NCBI RefSeq assembly: GCF_044810985.1
Contig: NZ_CP085242.1
Location: forward strand, 1,860,001 to 1,924,000
Direction: 5' to 3'
Source: Marinospirillum sp031581385
GTDB lineage: Bacteria > Pseudomonadota > Gammaproteobacteria > Pseudomonadales > Halomonadaceae
DNA: 64,000 nucleotides
Part shown: one piece after another, positions 25,586-35,323 of the stretch
Layout of the letters: every line of letters starts with the position of its first letter
How positions within the stretch are numbered: position 1 is the stretch's first letter
Notes under the pieces: generated by a model
What the model saw: the letters and a program-made list of their open reading frames with translations, nothing else
The model's database searches: none
What the model was told of the DNA's origin: nothing
Made by a program: the position numbers and the translations under genes

Positions 25586-28322
25586 TTCTGATAATCAAGA
25601 TCCATCAGAAGGTCCCAACGAGGTTTCCAATGATGAAGAAAACCTGATCTTTGGCACTCATACCGAGCGGCTGATTGGCTGGGTGAAGGCGAACCCGGCT
25701 CCAGGTCTATCGCCTCAAGAGTCACAAATGTTAACCCTGCTGCTCCTGTGGTTGCTGCATGCACCTCGCGACCTATTACTACTGACAACCGTCCTGAACA
25801 ACCTCTCATCTGCACTGGACGCCGTATTCAATGCCTTTGAAGAAAAGGATCAAGAGCTATTGGTTGAGGATTTGCCGATTTCCCAAAATGCTATCGCACT
25901 AATATCAAACCATCTAACTAATAGTGAAAATCAATTAATTGCCTGTGATGCTTTTGATATTGGCGCTTATGTACAGGGACAAGATATTGATGCTGACAGC
26001 CATAGACACCCGCTGAGGGGGCGAATGTCTGACTTTCCCATTTACGCAGCACTCATGAATGCCAGTATCGATGAGGAAGAGTCATTTCGAATATTACAAG
26101 GGCTGGTCTTTCTAGCACATGCAAATCTCAGGAACAATTTTTCTAACCCCCAAGATTACCTGATCAATAACCCTGGCACCTACAAAATTAAGGACATTCA
26201 CTCCTGCGTACAGCAAGCCGGACTATTCGTTCGCCAGTTTTCCGTCGGTGATGTGGATGATGACAGCCAGGAAGTTTTTGATGAACCGAGCAGCCTGACT
26301 GACCTTTATCAAACCATTACAGAACGTGAACAGGATCGGCAAGGGGAAGAAAGAGAGCGATATAAAGCAGGTCTGAGTGCTCTGTTTAAAAAATGGTTGG
26401 AAAACTATTTCGTTCAACTCAATAGTGGTAGTGGCGGAGGTAAAAAACGCCGCAAATATCGACGCAAATCAAGTGGCTGGCATGATGGTTTCGTACGCTT
26501 TGGTTCGGGCTTGATACAGGAAAACCTAAAGCAAGACCCTGAAGAAGCCTACGGACCTAGCTCAAATGGTCGATACCTCAGCGATATTCAGCTCCTGAGC
26601 GAGCAGGCTACGGTTGATGATGATCAGGAACACCTAATCACGGAACAGCGCCAGGCTGACCTGGATATCGCTGAAAATGCTGTAGGCGGTGATTTGTTCA
26701 TTGCTGAAGAGCCATCAACCCGAAGCGCTGGGCGGCTGATTATTGGCAATCAAATCGCCCATATTATTCGAGCAAATCAGTTGCTTTCCACGAATTGGGC
26801 TCAGGCGACAACGTGGGAAATCGCCGAGCTTCTTAAAATGTGTGAGGGCATTATTTATGATCAGGATGAATACAGATCTAACCAGCAACGACGCGAAACG
26901 GCAACAATTATTCTACTAATGCTCTGGACGGGATCAACTCTGGATAAAGCAGTCACCGGATTGCGGTGGGTAAAAGGAACATTGCCAAACCCCGTGCCAA
27001 TTAGCTATTTGTTTAAGGGAAATTCAGGTGATAGCTGCATTCGAATTAAGCTAACTAATGCAAGTGCCAAGATAAAACCTAACAAAAAACAGCTGGAATA
27101 CCTGCATCCTCGTGAGGAATTTTTAAACCTACCCGATCCAGTTGGATTAGGCGCAGCAATGAGGCGTGCTTTTGTTGCCCAAATCGATGAAATAGGAAGT
27201 TATAAGCTCTACACCCATAAGACGCCAACTTACCGTGCATCGCTAAACAGCTTATTGAGGCTACTACCCTCTGGGCATCGCCTAAATGAGCACAAAATAT
27301 CGATGTTCCTGTTTCATAAAATTGCGACAGAAACCTCAGGTGATGTTGCCGATGCCATTCTGACGACCAGCCGCTACCATCCTCTGGGTCAGACACTACT
27401 GCACTACAGCAGCCCCGAACAAAAACGACAGACTGAATTGTATGTCAAAACGGTCAAAAAGATAATCAGCGAATTATCGATGGAAGGTTACGATCTAAGA
27501 CTACCCTGCTCTGAAGGTGCGCGGCAGGACACCGCTTCACTGCCAAGACCTGAGCGTCATGATCCAGTTGAGACATCCAGTGCTGCTGATGAACATGCAC
27601 CTGCAACGATTGTTGGCAGCCATTTCTTTCCGCAAAAGAAGTGTATTCAAAATCTGATCTCAACGCTCAAAACCCAGATCAAACGGGCACCCGACCCATC
27701 GGACCTCGACCAGGTAATGAGCTACCACAATTGTTTTACCCTCTACTCTAATCTGATGCTGGGGTATGCAACCGGATACAGGGCAGTGAAAGATCCTGTT
27801 CTGGCAGAGGATGACATCGACCCTGAAACGGGACTGGCAGTGATTTCTGATAAGGATGGCCCTGAGCTCTACAATGCCAGGCTCGTCTGGATACCGGATA
27901 GCGTGCAAAAGCAGCTGGCTCATTATCAAACCCATTATAGCCGCCTGCTGCCTATCCTCCAGCATCTGGATCAGGAGGCCTACAATTTCAACAGCCTACA
28001 AAACATTCCTAAACTATTTCTACTAGATAACAACTTGAGGTGGGAGCCGATACGGCCCAAAACCCTCAAGCCACTGCTGGAAAGCACTTTTCCGTTGCCC
28101 ATTAATATCAATCGCCGCTTCCTGCGCACCACGCTGAGAGCTCGCGGCTGTCCTGCCGAGGTCGTTGATGGCTTCATGGGCCACTGGGGCCGTGGTCAGG
28201 AGCCCTGGGGAGAGCACTCTACACTCAGTACCCACGATTATCTGGAAACCCTGAAACCCCACATCACTGCCATTCAGCAAGAGTTAGGGTTTGAGGTCTG
28301 TGCGAGCCAGTACCACAAATGA
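25578..28322 (+). CDS. Large tyrosine-recombinase-fold protein, second gene of the trio
   Basis: A 914-residue protein. ATG 25578 follows GGGGAG at five bases, which beats the earlier in-frame start at 25503. The C-terminal 200 residues look like a phage-integrase fold: Arg box GYATGYRAVKDP near residue 733, NRRFLRTTLRARG near 844 where the usual HxxR box would be, GFMGHWG near 865 and a possible tyrosine in HDYLETL near 887. The box-II histidine appears replaced by arginine, so activity may be altered. The N-terminal 700 residues are unrecognised; a basic stretch (KKRRKYRRKS) lies near residue 292. It overlaps the third gene by four bases. Confidence 0.75.
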   Translation: MSDSDNQDPSEGPNEVSNDEENLIFGTHTERLIGWVKANPAPGLSPQESQMLTLLLLWLLHAPRDLLLLTTVLNNLSSALDAVFNAFEEKDQELLVEDLPISQNAIALISNHLTNSENQLIACDAFDIGAYVQGQDIDADSHRHPLRGRMSDFPIYAALMNASIDEEESFRILQGLVFLAHANLRNNFSNPQDYLINNPGTYKIKDIHSCVQQAGLFVRQFSVGDVDDDSQEVFDEPSSLTDLYQTITEREQDRQGEERERYKAGLSALFKKWLENYFVQLNSGSGGGKKRRKYRRKSSGWHDGFVRFGSGLIQENLKQDPEEAYGPSSNGRYLSDIQLLSEQATVDDDQEHLITEQRQADLDIAENAVGGDLFIAEEPSTRSAGRLIIGNQIAHIIRANQLLSTNWAQATTWEIAELLKMCEGIIYDQDEYRSNQQRRETATIILLMLWTGSTLDKAVTGLRWVKGTLPNPVPISYLFKGNSGDSCIRIKLTNASAKIKPNKKQLEYLHPREEFLNLPDPVGLGAAMRRAFVAQIDEIGSYKLYTHKTPTYRASLNSLLRLLPSGHRLNEHKISMFLFHKIATETSGDVADAILTTSRYHPLGQTLLHYSSPEQKRQTELYVKTVKKIISELSMEGYDLRLPCSEGARQDTASLPRPERHDPVETSSAADEHAPATIVGSHFFPQKKCIQNLISTLKTQIKRAPDPSDLDQVMSYHNCFTLYSNLMLGYATGYRAVKDPVLAEDDIDPETGLAVISDKDGPELYNARLVWIPDSVQKQLAHYQTHYSRLLPILQHLDQEAYNFNSLQNIPKLFLLDNNLRWEPIRPKTLKPLLESTFPLPININRRFLRTTLRARGCPAEVVDGFMGHWGRGQEPWGEHSTLSTHDYLETLKPHITAIQQELGFEVCASQYHK

Positions 28323-31300
28323 GCATTGAACAAGAACAGCTAGCTATTGATTTTGATACGCCCATTGAGGTGCGTGACGCTGAGAGCCACCTGAGTCCTC
28401 ACGCGAAACTGGTATGGGATCGATCTGCTTTTTCTGAAACAGAGCTGCCCTACTGGGTTGACCTCATTAACCTGCTGGTCGCAAACGGACGTTTTGCCGC
28501 AAGATTTCTGTTGCACCCTGAAAATAAAGAAGAACCAACAAGCAAAAGAGTGCGCAGAGTCCTGAAGGAAATCATCCATGAGTACAGCCAAAAGCTGGAT
28601 GAAACCGATGCTCTGTTGAAGGTTCTGCGCAAGGTCGTTATCAGAGGCCGTCAAACAAGCGTCATTAAAGAAGGAAAATCGGCACCCCTTTGGGGACTAG
28701 ACCCAACGCCTGCCTCTTCTTATGTACCGCGTGAAAAAAACCGCTTCACGCCAGAACGTTTTAAACTCATTAACCGCTACAAACGCTGGCGAAGTCAGCT
28801 TAAGCAAACACTGGCGATTAATGATCTCTCACCTCAAGAAGAGCTCGGCCGAATTCTATTATCAGCCATCCTCAATGGCGGCCTGATATCGACCCACCTC
28901 CTGGCCGGTTTGCATAAAGCGTTACAGCAACCCGACTGTATCCAGTTACTCAATCTGCAAAGCTATATTCGGATCAGCGCCTCCTGGCTGGGGCACGAAG
29001 ATGTCGAGGTCCGCAACTGGTACCCCGACCCGGTGACCGAAGCCCTGATCCTTAGACGCACTCTAAACAATGAAAATGATTTTGATGCCAGGGGGCAACA
29101 GTCCACTGCAACCAAGTATCTCTTCAGAAGCATCAAAATGCTGCTGCGAAAAGCTGGCATTGAATCAAAGCAACAACCCCGCACCATGACCGAGTTACTC
29201 GACTCAACAGCCTTGTATCTTGAGCTGCGGATTCCACCCTTTGTTGCCCAATACCTGAAGCGCAAGCATCTGTCCCATTCACTCAGGGCCAGTTCGCTCT
29301 ATCGCCTCGCCAGAAGACCTACAGAGGGCTCCCAGGAATCAACAGACCTACCAGGACTGGATCTCAGTCGTTGGAAAAAAAAGGCAGGAAGGTCTCAGCA
29401 TTTTGATAACAAGAATTCAGCCGAAGTCCCCTGGCTAACAAGACTCACTGATCGTGAAGTTGTGAAGAATCCGGAGCATTTTATCAATCAACTGGATACT
29501 GAAATCCAGCACATAGCGCAGCAATCCCGGAGCAGCGCTGAGTATTTACTATTAAAATGGGCGCACTACCTGCTGGTCTTTGGTCATGAAAAAAAGTCTT
29601 CGCTTTCACCGACGACCATTGCAGGGTATCTGACCAGTATCGGCAGCCGACTGGTGGAGTATTTAGACGCAAGACCCATTAACCAGCTGAGTGCATCTGA
29701 ACTGGAAGAGACCTACACCCAGATCCTTGATGATATTGAAAGTCGTGGTCACAGAATCAAGGTTGCCAGGGCATTGCATCATTTCCAGAGCTATCTGGAG
29801 AAAGAAGTTTATGTTGAGCCCATTGATACCCATGGGGTTTTAGGCATTCAATCATCGCCCGCCCCAGTCGATGCTCAAATCATTTGGGTCGAAGAGTTTA
29901 AAAAGCTGCTGGATTGCCTGGAGATTTCGCAGCTGGAAAAGATCCATCCCGATCTGGTCACAATCACCCAAATACTGGCCATTTTGGGTTACAAGTGTGG
30001 TCTAAGGCGCAGTGAAGCCCTCAAATTACGCATCGTTGACCTTCAAGGGCAAGCCTACCCAGAGCTATTGATTCGCCCTCATGCCAAGCGACGATTGAAA
30101 ACATCCAGCTCTCAACGTCGGTTACCGTTGAAGCTGTTTTTGGATGAAGAGGAGCTAAAGCTGCTGATGGATTGGAAACAACAGCGCACTGAATATTTTG
30201 AGGAGCAAGATAACCAGCTGCCCGACTACCGAAGAAAGAGGGACGGGAAGCTGAAAGATGCCTTTTTGTTCGGCATCGCAGAGAAAAACTACGATTTTGT
30301 ACCTGAGGAGCTGGTCTTTCCGGCCATTCACAAAGCACTGCGTGAAGCCACTCAAGACCCAACTGTTCGCTATCATCATTTCCGTCACAGTTTTGCCAGC
30401 TTAACTCTGATGCGCCTTATGGTTGCCGACCAGGGGCTGCCGGAAGGTTTCTTTGAAATGCAGCCCGAAACGCAGACCTGGCTGGAACAAGGCGAAGCGA
30501 TGAAAGAGGCTCTCTACCCCGAACAAGGCCCGACCCGTAAACATCTCCACTATGTGGCAGCCTTTCTGGGTCATTCCTCACCCAATATTTCTTTGGAGCA
30601 CTACATTCATTTAATGGATGTGATCAGCAGACACCTGATCCAGAAACACCTGCCTCCAGATACAGAAATGCTGATTGCAGCTTCTGGTGTGGCTCAATCC
30701 ACAGCCTACCGCTGGTGCCAAAAAGGCACTCAGGAATTTATTGAAAAGCTGCGTTGGAAATACCGAGACCTTTACCCTGACCTCAACCCACAAGCTAAAC
30801 AAAAAAACAAAACTCGAAAAGCTGAAATAGATGCAGAAACCCTATCAGATGACCGATATAGTTTTTATAAGGAGCTTTGCAGACTGAGAAACTTGATCTT
30901 CAATCATGAGGTTCATGGAATGAACAAGCACGAGCTCAGCAAGCGCTCAGGATTCAGCTCGGAGCTTATAGGAAAGGTGCTCAATAAATCAAAAAACCTG
31001 GAGCGATTGAAATCGAGTAGCAACTCAACTGAGCCCTTACTCAAACTGCTGAAACGTCCTCGTAACTCGCCTCAGGAGGCTAAAAGCTGGATAGGCATCC
31101 CAGCAGAAATCAGTAATGACGCCGATCAGAAAATGGCAAAAGAAATGTGCGCTCTGATGTATAACTATAACCTAGAGCATCCTGATGAGTTCGATAGCTG
31201 GCTGAACCTATGGCTGGCCAATACACGCAAGGAAAAGCATTGGGTCATTTTCAAAGAACAGGCTGATAAAGAGGATGAAGCAAAGGCATTTATCGATACC

Positions 31301-31573
31301 CTCCTGGCCATGCAAATTCCCAAAGAATGGATACGACTGACTCTATTGCATGGCAAAAAGTCAGAAGACCGTTGGATCAAAGCCTCCCTTAAACACTGGA
31401 AGAACAAGCTGCCCCAAGCCCGCAAACTGGAATGGACCACACAATCTTTCCACGATGGGAACAAACTCGACCAGCATGGCAGGCTTGCAATCAACCTGAT
31501 CAACAAAGAGATTGGGAAAGCATCCGAGGCATCACGGTTTTTGATGATGATGTGGTTGCTGTATAAAGCCTGA
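28319..31573 (+). CDS. Large tyrosine recombinase/integrase, third gene of the trio
   Basis: A 1084-residue protein with a complete tyrosine recombinase site: Arg in GYKCGLRRSEALKL near residue 560, HxxR in HHFRHSFASL near 685, His in FLGHSS near 750 and the nucleophile candidate Tyr in LEHYIHL near 760. About 320 residues follow the catalytic domain, including helix-turn-helix-like ASGVAQSTAYRWCQKG and HELSKRSGFSSELIGKVL, unusual for integrases. The N-terminal 380 residues are unassigned. The ATGA overlap with the previous gene indicates translational coupling. It is probably the catalytic partner for moving the surrounding island. Confidence 0.87.
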   Translation: MSIEQEQLAIDFDTPIEVRDAESHLSPHAKLVWDRSAFSETELPYWVDLINLLVANGRFAARFLLHPENKEEPTSKRVRRVLKEIIHEYSQKLDETDALLKVLRKVVIRGRQTSVIKEGKSAPLWGLDPTPASSYVPREKNRFTPERFKLINRYKRWRSQLKQTLAINDLSPQEELGRILLSAILNGGLISTHLLAGLHKALQQPDCIQLLNLQSYIRISASWLGHEDVEVRNWYPDPVTEALILRRTLNNENDFDARGQQSTATKYLFRSIKMLLRKAGIESKQQPRTMTELLDSTALYLELRIPPFVAQYLKRKHLSHSLRASSLYRLARRPTEGSQESTDLPGLDLSRWKKKAGRSQHFDNKNSAEVPWLTRLTDREVVKNPEHFINQLDTEIQHIAQQSRSSAEYLLLKWAHYLLVFGHEKKSSLSPTTIAGYLTSIGSRLVEYLDARPINQLSASELEETYTQILDDIESRGHRIKVARALHHFQSYLEKEVYVEPIDTHGVLGIQSSPAPVDAQIIWVEEFKKLLDCLEISQLEKIHPDLVTITQILAILGYKCGLRRSEALKLRIVDLQGQAYPELLIRPHAKRRLKTSSSQRRLPLKLFLDEEELKLLMDWKQQRTEYFEEQDNQLPDYRRKRDGKLKDAFLFGIAEKNYDFVPEELVFPAIHKALREATQDPTVRYHHFRHSFASLTLMRLMVADQGLPEGFFEMQPETQTWLEQGEAMKEALYPEQGPTRKHLHYVAAFLGHSSPNISLEHYIHLMDVISRHLIQKHLPPDTEMLIAASGVAQSTAYRWCQKGTQEFIEKLRWKYRDLYPDLNPQAKQKNKTRKAEIDAETLSDDRYSFYKELCRLRNLIFNHEVHGMNKHELSKRSGFSSELIGKVLNKSKNLERLKSSSNSTEPLLKLLKRPRNSPQEAKSWIGIPAEISNDADQKMAKEMCALMYNYNLEHPDEFDSWLNLWLANTRKEKHWVIFKEQADKEDEAKAFIDTLLAMQIPKEWIRLTLLHGKKSEDRWIKASLKHWKNKLPQARKLEWTTQSFHDGNKLDQHGRLAINLINKEIGKASEASRFLMMMWLLYKA

Positions 31574-31584
31574 TGGATGACTAC

Positions 31585-33837
31585 TTATTGCTCTGACGCT
31601 ATGTCTATATCCTTAAGAGCCCTAAGTACATCTTTTGAATCCCACTCCTTCGCTATTGCGTAGCAGTCATAGCTTTGGCTGTCAGGCTTATAATAGGATT
31701 TTTTGGGATCGCCACCATGCTCAAGCATGTATTTGAAAACTTCAACCTCATTCAGCTCTGCTGCCAGCATCAATGGTGTGTACCCACTTACTGGAAATTT
31801 ATGTACAGCGTTAACATCTGATCCGGAATCAATCAGTATTTCTGCAATTTTTATCAATTTTTCTCTCTGCCAGAATTTAGAAATTCTCGAAGTAATCATT
31901 TCATGGAAATCCTCCTTATGCTGTGCATACCACTCACTAGAATTCATTTTCTCTAAAAGATATTTTGTTTCATCCATACTTGAAACAATTCCTGGCAAAT
32001 TCCTCCGCATACCATCTAAGCTAACTGACGACATTTCTACAGCTTCACAATATTTCCTAAATGACTCTGGATCACTTAGCCGAGTCAGCATTTTTAGAAC
32101 TTCATTAAGTGGCGTTTGCTGCTCAACACCACTCCGCAAATCTGGATTGGCACCCATTTCAATGATTCGATGGACTATCTCTGGCTGACCTGTCTGTACA
32201 GCCTCCATAATTGCTGTTAACTTTTTCTTGTGGCTGGATAAATTTAAGGTTTCAGGCTTATGGTCACATTCGACAATAATATCATACAAACTTCTATCTA
32301 AGGTCGTAAATGGTGTAGAAGGGTTCAAAGAACCTAAAGCAAGCATAATTGCAGAATCACCAACTTCAGAGCAAGCATTTACATCTGCTCCTAACTCAAT
32401 AAGCCTTTTAACCTCTTTATGCTTATTAAACATAACGAAATAGACTAGCTGCGGTATTTTTCGCTGAATACTTCCAATCTTAATAACACGGTTTGGATTT
32501 CTAAAATCTGGACGAATATCATCAAAAACAACGTTAATGCCCCCCGGCATTACTATAAGTTTAACATACTTATCTTTTACACCAGGATTCAAAAAACCAC
32601 CTTCATCAAAAACTCGCCAAAAAGCTTTTTTTGCTGATTCAATCTCCCACTTCTCAACTGTTCTTTCAAATTTATTTGAATATTTCTCACCATCTTCAAT
32701 TACGGGGATATCAAACCCAAAAAGCAAGGCAGCCCATTTTATTTTTTTAAGTAAAATTTTATCGGGCTTTGACTGACATGACGCAATAATAAAGGACTCT
32801 CGGGCAATTATCTGAAATGATGAACCTGCTCTATATATACTGCTTTCAAAAGCTTTACAATAGAATAGTTTTGCTAGACGCAGATCTCCACAGCGAACAT
32901 TCCACTTAGCTTCAATCCAGTCAGCAAGGTAACCATGGACGTCTTTTCTATTTGTACTAGATAACCAGCTACGATAGTGATCAATAGCTCTTCTCACCTT
33001 GTTTGAGTCTACCTCAATATCACCAACAAGGACTGCACTATTAAGGTACTCAATATCCATTAAAACAGGCTCATAAAAAGATTTAAGATTTTCCTGTTTT
33101 TTAACCACCTCCGCGTTGAACGACACTTCCGGCTCACCCAATAACATTGTGCACTTAGTATCAGAGAGAAATCTTGAACTAGAGTAATTCCTTTTAACAT
33201 AGTCTAGAGAGCGCCCTGCCAGAAGTAAGACATATATACGATCCCAGTTAAGCTTAAAACTTGAGCAGCATCGCTGCTTGAGTAAATGAATGGATTGGCT
33301 TGAAGGTAACTCCGATCCTCGTTTCCATGATCCAATACGATCTCGATTTTCTTTACTCATACTTTTCAGAGCCAAGAGCCAGTTTTCTTCTGTATTTTCA
33401 AGGCAAATTAGCACTTCACCAATAGAACTTGAGTCTTCATCAAGCAAGCCTGATGGTGAGGGACCACTGAAAACCTTACAGATATCAGCAATCACATACT
33501 GAAGCCACATCGAAAAGTAACCTTGACCAAGGTATGGGTAGACCTCTTGTCGGCGGAGTCCATCAACTGAAACTGATGCCACTAGGTCATGGTACTTACG
33601 GTAGAAATCTGTAACTGCTAATGCTGAATAACTTGCCAGACTATCTCCATAGTATTTTCTAATAGGTTGACAAATCACCTCATTAGTAATTTCTCTTAGC
33701 TCAAAAGGGTTAACATGAAGGCTTCTGGCTTTTTCATCTAGCTTTTTATTAGAGTTTTTAAGGTCTAGTGCACTCGCAACAAGTCTTATCAGCTCAAGGA
33801 AAGTGGGATATGGAGTTTCAAGAGATTTTTTAGACAT
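31585..33837 (-). CDS. Ankyrin-repeat protein with large unknown N-terminus
   Basis: A 750-residue protein; ATG 33837 follows GGAGG at seven bases, and a longer frame to 33873 runs through a palindrome and is less likely. The C-terminal part has ankyrin repeats: KRLIELGADVNA, HRIIEMGANPDLRSG, AEILIDSGSDVNAVH and TPLMLAAELNEVEVFKYML. The N-terminal 400 residues have no motif I recognise. Ankyrin proteins on islands often sense or bind other proteins, so a defence or toxin role is possible but unproven. It converges on the recombinase trio with 11 bases between stops; base composition is AT-rich. Confidence 0.8.
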   Translation of the reverse strand: MSKKSLETPYPTFLELIRLVASALDLKNSNKKLDEKARSLHVNPFELREITNEVICQPIRKYYGDSLASYSALAVTDFYRKYHDLVASVSVDGLRRQEVYPYLGQGYFSMWLQYVIADICKVFSGPSPSGLLDEDSSSIGEVLICLENTEENWLLALKSMSKENRDRIGSWKRGSELPSSQSIHLLKQRCCSSFKLNWDRIYVLLLAGRSLDYVKRNYSSSRFLSDTKCTMLLGEPEVSFNAEVVKKQENLKSFYEPVLMDIEYLNSAVLVGDIEVDSNKVRRAIDHYRSWLSSTNRKDVHGYLADWIEAKWNVRCGDLRLAKLFYCKAFESSIYRAGSSFQIIARESFIIASCQSKPDKILLKKIKWAALLFGFDIPVIEDGEKYSNKFERTVEKWEIESAKKAFWRVFDEGGFLNPGVKDKYVKLIVMPGGINVVFDDIRPDFRNPNRVIKIGSIQRKIPQLVYFVMFNKHKEVKRLIELGADVNACSEVGDSAIMLALGSLNPSTPFTTLDRSLYDIIVECDHKPETLNLSSHKKKLTAIMEAVQTGQPEIVHRIIEMGANPDLRSGVEQQTPLNEVLKMLTRLSDPESFRKYCEAVEMSSVSLDGMRRNLPGIVSSMDETKYLLEKMNSSEWYAQHKEDFHEMITSRISKFWQREKLIKIAEILIDSGSDVNAVHKFPVSGYTPLMLAAELNEVEVFKYMLEHGGDPKKSYYKPDSQSYDCYAIAKEWDSKDVLRALKDIDIASEQ

Positions 33838-33855
33838 TTTCCTACCTCCATGTGA

Positions 33856-33879
33856 GTCGGCATGCAGTCGCATGCCGAC
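33856..33879. repeat. 10-bp inverted repeat upstream of the ankyrin gene
   Basis: GTCGGCATGC, AGTC, GCATGCCGAC: perfect 10-bp arms. It lies between the 39-residue gene and the ankyrin gene on the minus strand. There is no T-run after it, so an operator or mRNA hairpin is as likely as a terminator. Confidence 0.75.
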
Positions 33880-33898
33880 GATTCAAAGATCACTCACT

Positions 33899-34018
33899 TC
33901 ACTTAGTTACCGCATTACCTCGGCCGCCGTCTGATGGTTCACTAGTCGTTGATGGCCAGTTGCCACCAGGTCCAGGATGGCTAGAGGGTGGGCGGTTAAA
34001 AGCGACTGTTATATTCAT
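33899..34018 (-). CDS. 39-residue Gly/Pro-rich protein
   Basis: A short gene with a textbook AAGGAG six bases before its ATG at 34018. The product begins MNITVAFNRPPSSHPGPGG and continues NWPSTTSEPSDGGRGNAVTK: low complexity, rich in Gly, Pro and Ser, without hydrophobic helices. The motif NWPSTT...GGRGN feels like a small conserved family on gammaproteobacterial islands, but I cannot confirm that. It is in line with the 62-residue gene upstream and the ankyrin gene downstream. Confidence 0.55.
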   Translation of the reverse strand: MNITVAFNRPPSSHPGPGGNWPSTTSEPSDGGRGNAVTK

Positions 34019-34067
34019 GACAAACTCCTTACGTTAGTCGATCTTCATGTAGCAATCAATTTTTGGG

Positions 34068-34256
34068 TTAGTTGTTGTCACGCTTTTTTCCTGATTTTTT
34101 GCCTTCTTTTTTTGACGGCCACCCAGCCTTATTTTCATTTTTTGCTGCAGCTGACATAGCCCGTGCAGCAAATGAACCTTTAGGGATAACGCCACCCGTC
34201 TTTTTCGCGGTGCCCGACTGGATGCGTGATGCAGCTGTGCTGTTCATCTTTTTCAT
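34068..34256 (-). CDS. Small basic conserved protein
   Basis: A 62-residue lysine- and alanine-rich protein behind a strong GAGGTGAAGA. The segment AASRIQSGTAKKTGGVIPKG followed by SFAARAMSAAAKN is a pattern I associate with small proteins carried by plasmids and islands of gammaproteobacteria. The basic C-terminus (SKKEGKKSGKKRDNN) suggests nucleic-acid or ribosome contact. Function unknown. It may share a transcript with the 39-residue gene, 49 bases downstream. Confidence 0.72.
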   Translation of the reverse strand: MKKMNSTAASRIQSGTAKKTGGVIPKGSFAARAMSAAAKNENKAGWPSKKEGKKSGKKRDNN

Positions 34257-34864
34257 TCTTCACCTCAACTTTTGAGAACTGTGGTATGCCGTTATGGCAA
34301 GTTGAGTATCGCTAAAACTGTCAGCCTAATCAGCTAGGCCAGTGGCGGAAAAATTTGAGATTTTGCAAGTTTTGAAATGGAGCTAGGGAAAGTAAGAGTA
34401 GGAGTCGCTGCCTGAGGGCCGTCACATACTTTTTTGCAAACTGTAAGGATTCCAAGAAGCCAGTATTCAAACCTAAAGTCGCCTTTGCTCGCTGAAACAC
34501 CATGAGAACTACAGAAAACACATGGTGAGCTTCTTTGTCTACACTTAGATGAGCTAGTCATCTGCTGCATGCTTTGCGTCAAGGAGGCACTAAAGTCCTA
34601 ATCAATTGCAAACAGCTTACTCAGTTCCATCTTCTCCAACCAAAAGTACTCTTATTCGTTAAGTAACTCGAACTTTGGCTGGATTCTTATAAACCGTTAC
34701 ATGACCGAAGCTAGAACGATGAGAAATCACTGCGAGGCTAACAGAGATGGTTGGTAATATAGCCACTAAAAAACACTGCAATTTATTCATTGGTAGGAAG
34801 GCTCATTGCAATTCAAGCCCATTTACAGCAGGATTATTAGGCCGTGTGAATCTAAAGCTGGAGA
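34257..34864. other. 608-base stretch without a recognised gene
   Basis: Open frames here (for example 34334-34582 minus) have no ribosome binding site or family resemblance. The sequence is AT-rich, and I see no hairpin with a T-run and no tandem repeat. It holds the upstream regions of the small basic protein gene (left) and the antitoxin gene (right). Confidence 0.5.
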
Positions 34865-35323
34865 ATGGCTATGGCAACTACCAAGTTCACAAGCTTCAAA
34901 CCTAAACGTGTCAGCAAGAATAATTTCTGGTTCAATCTTGGTATTGAAGATGCAAAAACAACACGAGCAGATGCCGTGCATCAAGGCTTTAAACCCAAGG
35001 TATACCGGAACCTTGCTGAAAAAACAAAGCTATCGCAAAGCGAGTTTTGTAAAATCACTCATATTCCACTGAGCACTATGAAGCGCAAACTCACAAATGA
35101 TGAGCGATTTAGTACCCAAGAGAGTGATGCAATATACAGGCTTGCCATGCTGATAAAACTTGCAACGGACTTGTTCAGTGATGAAAAAAAAGCTTTGGAT
35201 TGGATACGAGAGAGTGTCTACGGTCTTGGAGGGAAAAGACCATTGGACATGGTTGCCACCACAGTTGATTTTGAAATGGTTAAAGATCTTATTGGCCGAG
35301 TTGACCATGGCGTATTTTCATAA
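34865..35323 (+). CDS. Xre/MbcA/ParS-type antitoxin (apparently orphan)
   Basis: A 152-residue protein. Residues 45-85 form an Xre-like helix-turn-helix (EKTKLSQSEFCKITHIPLST). The C-terminal 55 residues match the toxin-binding domain of this family: FSDEKKALDWI, then GGKRPLDMVAT and the terminal VDHGVFS. Such antitoxins normally precede a RES-domain NAD-degrading toxin. The next 299 bases (35324-35622) contain no RES gene and no clear remnant, so this is an orphan, or its toxin has been lost or is elsewhere. The start follows GGAG. Confidence 0.82.
   Translation: MAMATTKFTSFKPKRVSKNNFWFNLGIEDAKTTRADAVHQGFKPKVYRNLAEKTKLSQSEFCKITHIPLSTMKRKLTNDERFSTQESDAIYRLAMLIKLATDLFSDEKKALDWIRESVYGLGGKRPLDMVATTVDFEMVKDLIGRVDHGVFS

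Noticed and set aside
34334..34582. An 82-residue minus-strand frame
   Set aside because: No start signal or family; composition looks like random open frame in AT-rich spacer DNA.
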